Part shown: positions 8,078-14,547 of the stretch, one piece after another
Layout: each line of letters opens with the position of its first letter
Position numbering within the stretch: position 1 is the stretch's first letter
Source of the DNA: DASZBR01 sp033763845
GTDB taxonomy: Bacteria > Pseudomonadota > Gammaproteobacteria > DASZBR01
Assembly (NCBI GenBank): GCA_033763845.1
Contig: JANRJR010000078.1
Span: forward strand, 1 to 22,265
Direction: 5' to 3'
DNA length: 22,265 nt
Made by a program: the position numbers and the translations under genes
Notes under the pieces: model-generated
What the model was told of the DNA's origin: nothing
Database searches by the model: none
What the model saw: only the letters and a program-made list of their open reading frames with translations

Positions 8078-8491
8078 ACGAAGTTTGTATAAGTGCGCTC
8101 TTAGACGGTTTGAAATTTTTAAGGGGTAAGCTTTAAATTTTTGGACTGGTCATCTAACAAGAAAAAGTGAAATAAGTGATATAAGTAAAACTGGGAAGAC
8201 CTGATTATTGGGATCAACCAGAACCTAAAAGCACAAAGTTGTGACGCAACATGTAAGTGCGCCTTTGGACGATTCGAAGATTTTTGATTTTTTTTTGAGA
8301 CAAGAATTCATTAGAACTCAAAATCACTTATATCACTTATTTCACTTTTTCTTGTCTCAAAAGATTTTAAAAAACATAACTTTCACCAACCGAAACCTCA
8401 ACCCGTCCAAAGGCGCACTTACACAAACTATCGTTTGTTGTGCTCCCATCCACCCCCGACTGTCTAAAAGCGCATCTATACATTGCTTCGC
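8078..8491. repeat. Array of four related repeat copies in direct and inverted orientation
   Basis: This lies in the only gene-free stretch longer than 300 bases (8019-8578). Copy 1 is 8078-8186 (+) and copy 3 is 8326-8434 (-). They are 109 bases each and start with ACGA.AGTTTGT.TAAGTGCGC. Their last 30 bases are perfect reverse complements (8157-8186 and 8326-8355). Copy 2 (+), 8252-8304, is shortened: its first 20 bases match copy 3 perfectly (8404-8423), as do its last 12 (8293-8304 with 8351-8362). Copy 4 (-) is a partial, diverged unit at 8459-8491. The 30-base end contains 9-bp iteron-like steps AAGTGAAAT/AAGTGATAT/AAGT. Candidate roles are an element origin, a recombination or attachment zone, or a MITE-like relic. 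Confidence 0.8.
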
Positions 8492-8578
8492 AAAGTTGTA
8501 GGAGAAGCGTGGTTTGAGTAGATGCCACTGTGGTTCTAAGCTATGCTTTGCGTGTTGAACCTAACGTGGGGAGCCTGA

Positions 8579-9253
8579 ATGAATACTGTGCTAATTACAG
8601 GTGCCAATAAAGGCATTGGTCGTGAAATGGTCGAGCAGTATCATCAAGAAGGTTGGTACGTCATCGCTTGTACTCGAAAACCCGATCAACTTGAACACAA
8701 AGATGAAAGACTGCAGATTTTAGAAATTGATGTGACTCAACCCGAGGACATTAAAAAATTAAGCGGAGTCATCAAAGATTTATCGATCGATATTTTAATA
8801 AATAATGCTGGGGTATGGGGACCGTCGGAACAAAATGTAGGTTCCATCGATTGTGAATCTTGGTTAAAGGCATTCAAAGTTAATACAATTGCACCACTTC
8901 TGATTGCCCAAACTCTCTTGCCACAAATTGCCAAAAGTAAATTAAAGATTATTGCCAACATGAGCAGCACCATGGGAAGCATTAACGAAAATACAAGTGG
9001 GGGCGATTATGTTTATCGTTCTAGCAAAGCTGCATTAAACATGGTTACAAAAACGTTATCAGTGGATTTAAAAAATGATGGCGTCACTGTTATTTCATTG
9101 CACCCCGGGTGGGTAAAAACAGATATGGGTGGTACAGGTGCGCTTCTTACTCCTGAAGAAAGTGTTAAAGGAATTAGAAAAGTATTAGCGTCTGTCCGTC
9201 TTGAAGACAGCGGTAGTTTTATACGATACGACGGAAATAAAGCCTCTTGGTAG
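8579..9253 (+). CDS. Short-chain dehydrogenase/reductase (SDR)
   Basis: An NAD(P)-dependent oxidoreductase of the classical SDR family, 224 aa. It has the Rossmann nucleotide site TGANKGIG (residues ~7-14), the NNAG motif in DILINNAGVWG (~75), catalytic Ser in ANMSSTMGS (~128), and the catalytic Tyr/Lys in YRSSKAALNM (~145-154), followed by HPGWVKTDMGG. The overall pattern is closest to the CsgA/C-factor-like group of SDRs. The substrate cannot be read from sequence. GGGGAG precedes the ATG. The next gene starts 21 bases later, so it probably leads an operon with the 439-aa and SAHH-like genes. Confidence 0.92.
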   Translation: MNTVLITGANKGIGREMVEQYHQEGWYVIACTRKPDQLEHKDERLQILEIDVTQPEDIKKLSGVIKDLSIDILINNAGVWGPSEQNVGSIDCESWLKAFKVNTIAPLLIAQTLLPQIAKSKLKIIANMSSTMGSINENTSGGDYVYRSSKAALNMVTKTLSVDLKNDGVTVISLHPGWVKTDMGGTGALLTPEESVKGIRKVLASVRLEDSGSFIRYDGNKASW

Positions 9254-9274
9254 GTGTAAAGGAGTAATGCAAAA

Positions 9275-10594
9275 ATGGTAACTCTAAAAAAATCACACCC
9301 CGCCTGTTCAGTTAAAGAAGGAACTTGGGAAGATTTTCGCCATGATGTTAAAAAGGTTAATCCCAAATTATTTGAAATTATAGAAAAGATAAGCCCTAGC
9401 AATAAATATAAGTTACTAGAAGTAACTTACGTATATGGAGAAAAAATCACGGATATGGGAACAATATGCCTTCCCGATAAAAACGGACGAACTGTCCGAC
9501 TAGATGATCCTACATTGCCAGAAAAATATCGCGAGCAACTAGGTTACTGCCCCACCCCACTTATTCTTCAACTTACCAAAACAGCCGAAGTGTTTGTAGA
9601 TACCGGTGAGCGAATCGTACCGTTGAATATTTTTACACCCGGAGATTTATATGGGTTATTTGAAGCGATTATGCCTTTAACGAATTGCCCAATTGCTCCT
9701 TGCTGGAGTGTAACCGCAGGGGCGCGTTCTGTTTTTATGGGAGCAACAGTTTCTAATTCAATTGGTCAGCGCAAATTAAGAGAAACCTACGGCGTACGTC
9801 AAGAACCACCTAAAAAATTAATGGATGAATGGCACACCATAAAAATGATTGGCAATCATAACAATGAAGATTCGCCATGGACATGCAAGCTGCTTCTCTT
9901 CACAAAAGATTGGCTCGAAGAACGCGAAGACGATTTAGGATGGTTAGGCTTTCATTATTATCTTCTTAAGCAAAGCTGGAATCAGTCAAAATATATGCGT
10001 AGTAAAAGTGAACTCAGCATTATGTGGGAAGCTTTCGCATCTGCTATTCGAACTCGGAATTTAAAACCGGGGCCTTATATTCTCGGTACAATTATGCACA
10101 ATATATTTTTGGCTAATGGTGCAATTCCAGGTTTTATTCCCGTTGATACTAGTCAACTTCTTTTACCGTCACGATCAGTAGAAGAAGCTTATCAAAATAT
10201 TTATGGATTAAAAGAATACGCCCCCATCATCATGGCTCCTTGGCGACTGGGCGCACAAGAAAAACATCATACGGTATATTACTCTCTCGCTTACCCCACC
10301 ATGCTGGAAAGTACGCCTGCCATTCGTCATGCACTCAGCATTATTTCAGAATTAAGAGACACAAAAATGTTAATGCAAACATTGGAAACAGTCTTAAAGC
10401 AGCATGGTGACTTAACATATCAATACATTAAAAAAACTCACTTTGAGTATTTCCATACAGAAGAAGATCAATTCAAAGAAATTGGCGATAGCAAAGATAT
10501 AACAAACGGAGATTCAAATTTAGTTGAATGTACAGCTCGATTTGATGGAAAAATATTTCCATACAAAGGGCCATTTTTTATGGGGGTGCATTAG
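9275..10594 (+). CDS. Unrecognised 439-aa protein in the SDR/SAHH-like operon
   Basis: I do not recognise this protein. It has no signal peptide and no clear membrane span. Notable segments are an N-terminal region with LLEVTYVYGEKITDMGTICLPD, a central Cys-containing stretch NCPIAPCWSVTAGARSVFMG (~130-150), a Trp-rich section around WTCKLLLFTKDWLEEREDDLGWLG, and a possible ligand-binding segment NLKPGPYILGTIMHNIF. The start is supported by AAAGGAG ten bases upstream; an overlapping ATG at 9267 yields only four codons. It lies 21 bases after the SDR and ~100 before the SAHH-like gene. The context suggests an enzyme or ligand-binding protein in the same pathway, but no reaction is proposed. 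Confidence 0.85.
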   Translation: MVTLKKSHPACSVKEGTWEDFRHDVKKVNPKLFEIIEKISPSNKYKLLEVTYVYGEKITDMGTICLPDKNGRTVRLDDPTLPEKYREQLGYCPTPLILQLTKTAEVFVDTGERIVPLNIFTPGDLYGLFEAIMPLTNCPIAPCWSVTAGARSVFMGATVSNSIGQRKLRETYGVRQEPPKKLMDEWHTIKMIGNHNNEDSPWTCKLLLFTKDWLEEREDDLGWLGFHYYLLKQSWNQSKYMRSKSELSIMWEAFASAIRTRNLKPGPYILGTIMHNIFLANGAIPGFIPVDTSQLLLPSRSVEEAYQNIYGLKEYAPIIMAPWRLGAQEKHHTVYYSLAYPTMLESTPAIRHALSIISELRDTKMLMQTLETVLKQHGDLTYQYIKKTHFEYFHTEEDQFKEIGDSKDITNGDSNLVECTARFDGKIFPYKGPFFMGVH

Positions 10595-10634
10595 AGTCAC
10601 AAGAAATTCAGATTAAAGTTTTATCTATAGCTGT

Positions 10635-10655
10635 GCTAGGACGGTGAGCCCTAGC
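10635..10655 (+). promoter_or_regulatory. Small hairpin in the gap before the SAHH-like gene
   Basis: GCTAGG (10635-10640) pairs with CCTAGC (10650-10655) around a 9-base loop and is followed by TAATAAAAA. It sits in the 103-base gap between the 439-aa gene and the next start. It could be a weak terminator or attenuator, or part of a processing site separating the two messages. Confidence 0.35.
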
Positions 10656-10697
10656 TAATAAAAACCAATCTGTAACTCATATCCGGTGAGAATTAAC

Positions 10698-12044
10698 ATG
10701 ATGGGTAACACTTCAATTACGGGGAGTAATCTACCCGTACTAAATGCTGTATGTAATGCTGTCAAAAGAGCAGGTGCACCTTCATTGGGGAAGGTTCTGT
10801 TTGTGTGCGTGCAACATTTACTTTACACGTCAACTACTCTGTTTGAAAAGCTTATCCAATTAGGTACAAATCCTGACAATATATTCCTAATGGGTAAACA
10901 TTATTCTTTATGTGAAGATGTTGCTTTTAAATTAAAAAGCATGGGAATTCAATTACAACCATTAACACCCCTCGCCGACTTTGGTGAATATACTTCGGTT
11001 TTTAAACAAGATGTATCAAATATGTGGCATCGTGTTCAAGGACATATCCAAACCCATCAAAACAATATTGATTGTATTGTTGTATTAGATGATGGTGGCA
11101 GATGTTTAGAGCGATTAGCTGAAGATAGCATCTCGAAAATACCTATCATTGGCATTGAACAAACTACTGCTGGCCTTTTTAATCATGAAAACTTTAATTC
11201 TTTAATTCCATTTATTGATATCGCAACATGTGCAGCAAAAATCCATTTAGAACCTGATTCCATCGCAGATGCCCTTCTATCCAAAATAAAAAATAAATTA
11301 GCGGCAAAAAAAGGAACAATACGATGTGGCGTTGTCGGGCTAGGCACTATTGGAAAAGCTGTTGCAAAAAAACTTCTCTCCCTTGGGTATAAGGTTTACG
11401 GGTACGACAACAATAATATGTCAAAAATTAATTTCTCAGAACCTCCTTTTATTTTATGCAACAATCTTCAGGATATATTTCAAAGATCAAACTTTATTTT
11501 CGGATGTACAGGAAGAGACCTGACTTCAGACTTAAAAATACTTGAATTAATTGATGAAGACAAAACATTTCTCAGTTGTACCTCGGAAGATAAAGAATTT
11601 TTGAATTTACTCAAAAATATATCGAAATTTCCTAGCAATAAAAAAAATCAAAATCCATTGAACGATGTAAATCTCAAACTTCCAAATGGAAAAAATATAA
11701 CAATTTTAAAAGGTGGCTTTCCCATCAACTTTGATGACACAGGTGAATCCGCGAGCCCTGAAAAAATCCAGCTAACAAGAGGGCTACTATTGGCAGGAGT
11801 CATTCAAGCTGTTGCAACTCTCCCTCAGCTTATTAACGATAAAATAACTGGACGAATAATGTTGCATCCAGAATGCCAAAAATTTGTTGCAAGTGAGTGG
11901 CTAAAACTCACTCCTAACAATCACAGTAATTTTAGTGACCTAAGTTGGGTAATAGAAAATTCTAACGGCGCTCATTATCACAGCCAGTATCTCTCAAAAT
12001 GTTTTGGTTCCACTCAAAGCGAACCGGAAAAAGCCGCCGCATGA
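10698..12044 (+). CDS. Adenosylhomocysteinase-like NAD-binding protein (divergent)
   Basis: A 448-aa protein with the fold signature of S-adenosylhomocysteine hydrolase but far from the true enzyme. It has the Rossmann motif GVVGLGTIGKAVAKKL (~210-225) followed by VYGYDNN, where an acidic residue ends strand 2 as in NAD binders. It also has VVLDDGGRCLERL (~135), which echoes 'LDDGGDLT' of SAHH, then IIGIEQTTAGLF, and a late LTRGLLLAGVIQAV helix. Many SAHH active-site residues appear absent, so hydrolase activity is doubtful. I prefer ATG 10698, seven bases after GGTGAG, over the upstream GTG at 10686. It may be a sensor or modifying enzyme for an adenosyl or NAD-like compound; that is inference. 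Confidence 0.7.
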   Translation: MMGNTSITGSNLPVLNAVCNAVKRAGAPSLGKVLFVCVQHLLYTSTTLFEKLIQLGTNPDNIFLMGKHYSLCEDVAFKLKSMGIQLQPLTPLADFGEYTSVFKQDVSNMWHRVQGHIQTHQNNIDCIVVLDDGGRCLERLAEDSISKIPIIGIEQTTAGLFNHENFNSLIPFIDIATCAAKIHLEPDSIADALLSKIKNKLAAKKGTIRCGVVGLGTIGKAVAKKLLSLGYKVYGYDNNNMSKINFSEPPFILCNNLQDIFQRSNFIFGCTGRDLTSDLKILELIDEDKTFLSCTSEDKEFLNLLKNISKFPSNKKNQNPLNDVNLKLPNGKNITILKGGFPINFDDTGESASPEKIQLTRGLLLAGVIQAVATLPQLINDKITGRIMLHPECQKFVASEWLKLTPNNHSNFSDLSWVIENSNGAHYHSQYLSKCFGSTQSEPEKAAA

Positions 12045-12119
12045 CTGGGCTTAGATAATTTTTTACCTCGAAAATCCATGACGATTATTTAGGCAAAAAA
12101 TGGCATTTTAAGACTTTTT

Positions 12120-12180
12120 CTAGTGTGTTTATATATGCTCCGTGACCTACAAGGGTTCACGAGATAAAAATCCACACTAG
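12120..12180 (+). promoter_or_regulatory. csrA-paralogue leader with nested hairpin abutting the Shine-Dalgarno
   Basis: CTAGTGTG (12120-12127) is perfectly complementary to CACACTAG (12173-12180), and the second arm runs into the ribosome site AGGAGAAGGA. Inside lies CGTGA (12141-12145) paired with TCACG (12157-12161), extended by CC/GG around a TACAAG-type loop. Two ANGGA-like CsrA contact motifs (TAGGA and AAGGA) overlap the Shine-Dalgarno. The layout would let the CsrA protein, or RNA folding, control its own translation. TTTATATATG inside the outer arm region may instead hold the -10 box, in which case the outer stem would not be transcribed whole. Confidence 0.5.
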
Positions 12181-12190
12181 GAGAAGGAAC

Positions 12191-12478
12191 ATGGAAGTCG
12201 TAAACAACGCAGTACAGAACGGAAGCACACAAGGTAGTATCACTACAAAGTCATATCTACCTGCGTCAAAACCTTCCGACAAGCTAAGTCAAAACGGTAA
12301 TCTTACTTTAACTCGTCGTATTCATGAGTCTATTATGATTGGTGACAACATAACACTGACCATTATGGAAGTAAGCGGAAATCAAGTCGCACTCACTATT
12401 AACGCCCCCAAAGCTATTCCTGTTAACCGATTAGATATTTATAAAAAAATCTGTGAAAGGAAGACATCAACTCAGTAA
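12191..12478 (+). CDS. CsrA/RsmA-family RNA-binding regulator with N-terminal extension
   Basis: CsrA proteins dimerise and bind GGA motifs in mRNA leaders to change translation. Residues ~38-95 give the whole CsrA fold: LTLTRRIHESIMIGDNITL, then GNQVALTINAPKAIPV and NRLDIYKKI. The family's two key Arg positions are kept, in LTRR (R4-R7 region) and in VNRLDIY (equivalent to R44). What is unusual is a ~37-residue polar N-terminal extension with no internal Met to start from. AGGAGAAGGA immediately precedes the ATG, so the extension is real. A typical housekeeping CsrA is ~60-65 aa and starts directly at MLILTRR, so this is a divergent paralogue. A receiver protein follows after 34 bases. Confidence 0.88.
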   Translation: MEVVNNAVQNGSTQGSITTKSYLPASKPSDKLSQNGNLTLTRRIHESIMIGDNITLTIMEVSGNQVALTINAPKAIPVNRLDIYKKICERKTSTQ

Positions 12479-12512
12479 CTGTATTTTATATTTTTCAGAA
12501 AGGATGCCGAAT

Positions 12513-13013
12513 ATGCAAATAAATCACATAAACTTTTTCTGTGATAAGCGCTCAAAAAACATTGTTAACAAAAAATCTAATAATAAAAATCATCTTAAAA
12601 AGAAGACGTTCATTCGGCCCCCTAAAATATTGGTGATTGAAGACAGCCTTATGATTCAAAAACTTAATATGATGAGCCTGGAATCCATTGGCTGTAATTC
12701 TAAGCTTGCACCAAATGCAACGATGGCATTAGAAATGTTCATTGATGACTATGACCTTATTTTAAGTGACATTGGCCTGCCTGATAAAAACGGGAAAGAA
12801 ATAGCAAAAGCCATAAGGCAGTACGAAAAAGAAGCAGGCTGCAAACGTAACATCCTCATTGCTTTAACTTCAGATAGCTCCGAGTTACAAGATTGCCTCA
12901 CATCTGGATTCGACGATTTTTACGTCAAGCCTCTTTTAATGGAATCTATGCAGGAGATGTTAATGCGATGGCTACCGCATCTTGTGAGTTCCCAACAAAA
13001 ACCAATGACTTAA
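12513..13013 (+). CDS. Stand-alone response-regulator receiver protein
   Basis: A 166-aa single-domain receiver. After a ~35-residue basic N-terminal tail it shows the acidic pocket IEDS (E43, D44), phospho-acceptor D86 in LILSDIGLPDKNG, T119 in IALTS and K139 in FYVKP, so phosphorylation should be possible. There is no output domain. The motif style (MDIGLPDxxG-like, DDFYVKPL) matches receivers of hybrid sensor kinases, which suggests it takes phosphate from a phosphorelay or acts by protein contact. I choose ATG 12513, nine bases after AGAAAGG; the longer frame from 12453 would overlap the csrA-like gene. It is adjacent to that gene and probably co-transcribed with it. No partner kinase is in the window. 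Confidence 0.88.
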   Translation: MQINHINFFCDKRSKNIVNKKSNNKNHLKKKTFIRPPKILVIEDSLMIQKLNMMSLESIGCNSKLAPNATMALEMFIDDYDLILSDIGLPDKNGKEIAKAIRQYEKEAGCKRNILIALTSDSSELQDCLTSGFDDFYVKPLLMESMQEMLMRWLPHLVSSQQKPMT

Positions 13014-13026
13014 AGAAAAGAATATC

Positions 13027-13119
13027 TACTGGTACACCTGCTTTTGTGGGTTAACCGGATTTCTAATAATGCGATAGCTTTTATTGGAATTAACCAACAA
13101 GAACACAGGTGTACCAGTA
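13027..13119. repeat. 93-base imperfect palindrome with perfect 14-bp ends
   Basis: TACTGGTACACCTG (13027-13040) is exactly reverse-complemented at 13106-13119. Inside, GTGGGTTAA pairs with TTAACCAAC with one mismatch, and TTCTAATAA pairs with TTATTGGAA using one G-U. The whole stretch can therefore fold as one long hairpin with a bulge and a small top loop. A run of six T follows at ~13124-13129, so it could end the receiver transcript. It could also be a small non-autonomous mobile element or a structured RNA. It lies between the receiver gene and the AP2/Arm-like small protein. Confidence 0.75.
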
Positions 13120-13155
13120 TATGTTTTTTCCAATAATTTTTACTAGAAGGATGTC

Positions 13156-13368
13156 ATGAGAACTGAAACTGGAATAATGAAAATTTTTATCAATGGATTT
13201 CACATTGAAATCTTGCGAATTAAAGCGAAAAAAAGAAGGTTTTGGAGGGCAAAAATATTTAACAATAACAAACGATTTGTAAAGGAATTTTTTGACTCCA
13301 ACCGAGGATTTGTAAAATTCAAAGCCATCAAATGGATTAAAAATAAAAATCACCAAAAACGAAGTTAA
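13156..13368 (+). CDS. Small basic protein resembling an AP2/Arm-type DNA-binding domain
   Basis: A 70-aa, strongly basic protein. The pattern KKRRFWRAKIFNNNKRFVK-(x)-FFDS followed by a helix KFKAIKWIKNK recalls the three-strand-plus-helix AP2 or integrase-Arm DNA-binding fold ('W-R-A-x-I-x-x-N-G-K-x-x...A-x-x-W'). The match is by eye and weak. AGAAGG lies five bases before the ATG, similar to the signal used by the next gene. It sits just after the 93-base palindrome and 26 bases before the next start, so it may bind that palindrome. It could also be a fragment of an old integrase, or unrelated. Confidence 0.55.
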   Translation: MRTETGIMKIFINGFHIEILRIKAKKRRFWRAKIFNNNKRFVKEFFDSNRGFVKFKAIKWIKNKNHQKRS

Positions 13369-13394
13369 TATTTATTAATACAAGGATGTTTAAC

Positions 13395-14051
13395 ATGAAT
13401 GACGAAAACATAACACAAGAAAATATGGGAATTTCTTTTTTCCATTTTCAAACCGCACTTTTCTATATCAATAAAAATTCTACGTTAGCAAAAAATGAGT
13501 TTACGATTCTCAAAAACCTCATTGAAGAAAAAAAATCTCAACAATCATTCGCTCATCAAAATCTTACAAGCTATGCTGATCAACTTCCTATTCTTTTTGA
13601 TTTGATGGCTCTTTTCCCACGCATTGAGCCCTATTGTGAATTCGTTGATGAAGCACTTTTAGCACAAATAAACACCTCCCTGAAAAAAATAAATTCAACC
13701 ATAAAAAATGGATTTAAAAGTTGCAATTCTCAACTCCTTCAATCTTATGCGCAAAGTTTGAGTGAGGAAGCGGCTTATTTCGAAAACACAAAATCAGAAT
13801 TAATAAAGTTAATTGGCTACATCTACGATAAACTGGAATGGTTCATTCTGTTTTACAAACAAGCAGACTGGAAATCAAAAGAAGATTTCTTTTCAACCGT
13901 TGCTCGAACCCCTCAAATATTAGCAGCGGTCCAACCTTGGATTGATATTGCTGAAGAACAACAATTAAACTGGGAAACAGCTATGGCCAAAAGTATATGT
14001 TCTTTATCCGACCCGACGATTCAAAAAATCGAAAAAAGAATTTATCAATAA
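13395..14051 (+). CDS. Hypothetical, mostly helical protein (218 aa)
   Basis: I do not recognise it. Composition is helical and polar, with no signal peptide, membrane span or catalytic motif. There are repeated amphipathic segments such as FQTALFYINKNSTLAKNEF and a late ILAAVQPWIDIAEEQQLNWE. The start is set at ATG 13395, nine bases after AAGG; the ATG at 13386 overlaps that ribosome site. It may be transcribed together with the AP2/Arm-like gene and ends six bases before a convergent gene. A secreted effector or a four-helix regulator would both fit; there is no direct evidence for either. Confidence 0.7.
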   Translation: MNDENITQENMGISFFHFQTALFYINKNSTLAKNEFTILKNLIEEKKSQQSFAHQNLTSYADQLPILFDLMALFPRIEPYCEFVDEALLAQINTSLKKINSTIKNGFKSCNSQLLQSYAQSLSEEAAYFENTKSELIKLIGYIYDKLEWFILFYKQADWKSKEDFFSTVARTPQILAAVQPWIDIAEEQQLNWETAMAKSICSLSDPTIQKIEKRIYQ

Positions 14052-14057
14052 TTAAAG

Positions 14058-14381
14058 TTACCAAGGGCCAATTCCATCCCATGCGCTCTCAATAACAGAA
14101 CTCATTAATCGGTAATGAATGTTTGAATCTACTATATCGCGAAATTTTTTTTGCATGTTTTCGAACGTTTTTGGCTCGATTTGTTCGCCATAAGTTTTTA
14201 TAGCTTGTTCAGCCATCTCTATTTCTTTTGCATATTTAATACAATTATTTTCATAATATTCTATATGCTCTAAAGGCGACACATCTGACGTTGGCTCTAA
14301 CGAAAAGAAAAAGTCCAACGCTTCCTCCACTTGACCCCTCGAAACTGCCCCACCAGCATAGAAAAAACCACGCATTATCAT
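14058..14381 (-). CDS. Hypothetical protein, convergent with 13395-14051
   Basis: A 107-aa protein of unknown family, on the minus strand. It has an Ala/Gly-containing N-terminus (MIMRGFFYAGGAVSRGQVEEAL) and a long charged helical middle, and ends in SAWDGIGPW. GGGAGG lies nine bases before the ATG, a strong ribosome site that supports it as a real gene. It converges on the preceding gene with a 6-base gap and is divergent from the OspF-like gene, whose promoter lies between them. No function is proposed. Confidence 0.65.
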   Translation of the reverse strand: MIMRGFFYAGGAVSRGQVEEALDFFFSLEPTSDVSPLEHIEYYENNCIKYAKEIEMAEQAIKTYGEQIEPKTFENMQKKFRDIVDSNIHYRLMSSVIESAWDGIGPW

Positions 14382-14489
14382 CTTGCCATACCTCCCAAGC
14401 CCTGCATTGGAAACCTAGATTTTAATACCTTACCTATGAATTTTCACGGCTTTTTGAATGATTTTCAGCATAAAACACAGCATTTAGGG

Positions 14490-14495
14490 TATAAT
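14490..14495 (+). promoter_or_regulatory. TATAAT -10 box ahead of the OspF-like gene
   Basis: A consensus TATAAT stands 52 bases before the ATG in an AT-rich gap. The -35 region at the expected spacing is poor, so the promoter may need an activator. I see no recognised operator such as a PmrA or CpxR box. Confidence 0.45.
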
Positions 14496-14547
14496 CTCCA
14501 AACAGAACACTAAGGTGAAAACATAAGAACCCTGGGGTAAGCAAATA

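Noticed and set aside
8040..8491. CRISPR array
   Set aside because: The repeats are long, few, diverged and in both orientations, with no regular spacers and no cas genes.
8241..8501. 86-codon open frame across the repeat array
   Set aside because: It starts on GTG with no ribosome site, and its sequence is entirely made of inverted repeat units; the frame is a by-product of the repeats.
8500..8578. Direct repeat of the tRNA 3' end (attR) near the SDR gene
   Set aside because: No stretch matching 2125-2149 could be found there or elsewhere in the window by eye.
12453..12512. Upstream 20-codon extension of the receiver gene
   Set aside because: It would overlap the csrA-like gene and has no ribosome site, while ATG 12513 has AGAAAGG at nine bases.
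13090..13356. Minus-strand frame opposite the AP2/Arm-like gene
   Set aside because: No ribosome site, it runs through the palindrome arm, and the plus-strand gene has a proper start and basic domain pattern.
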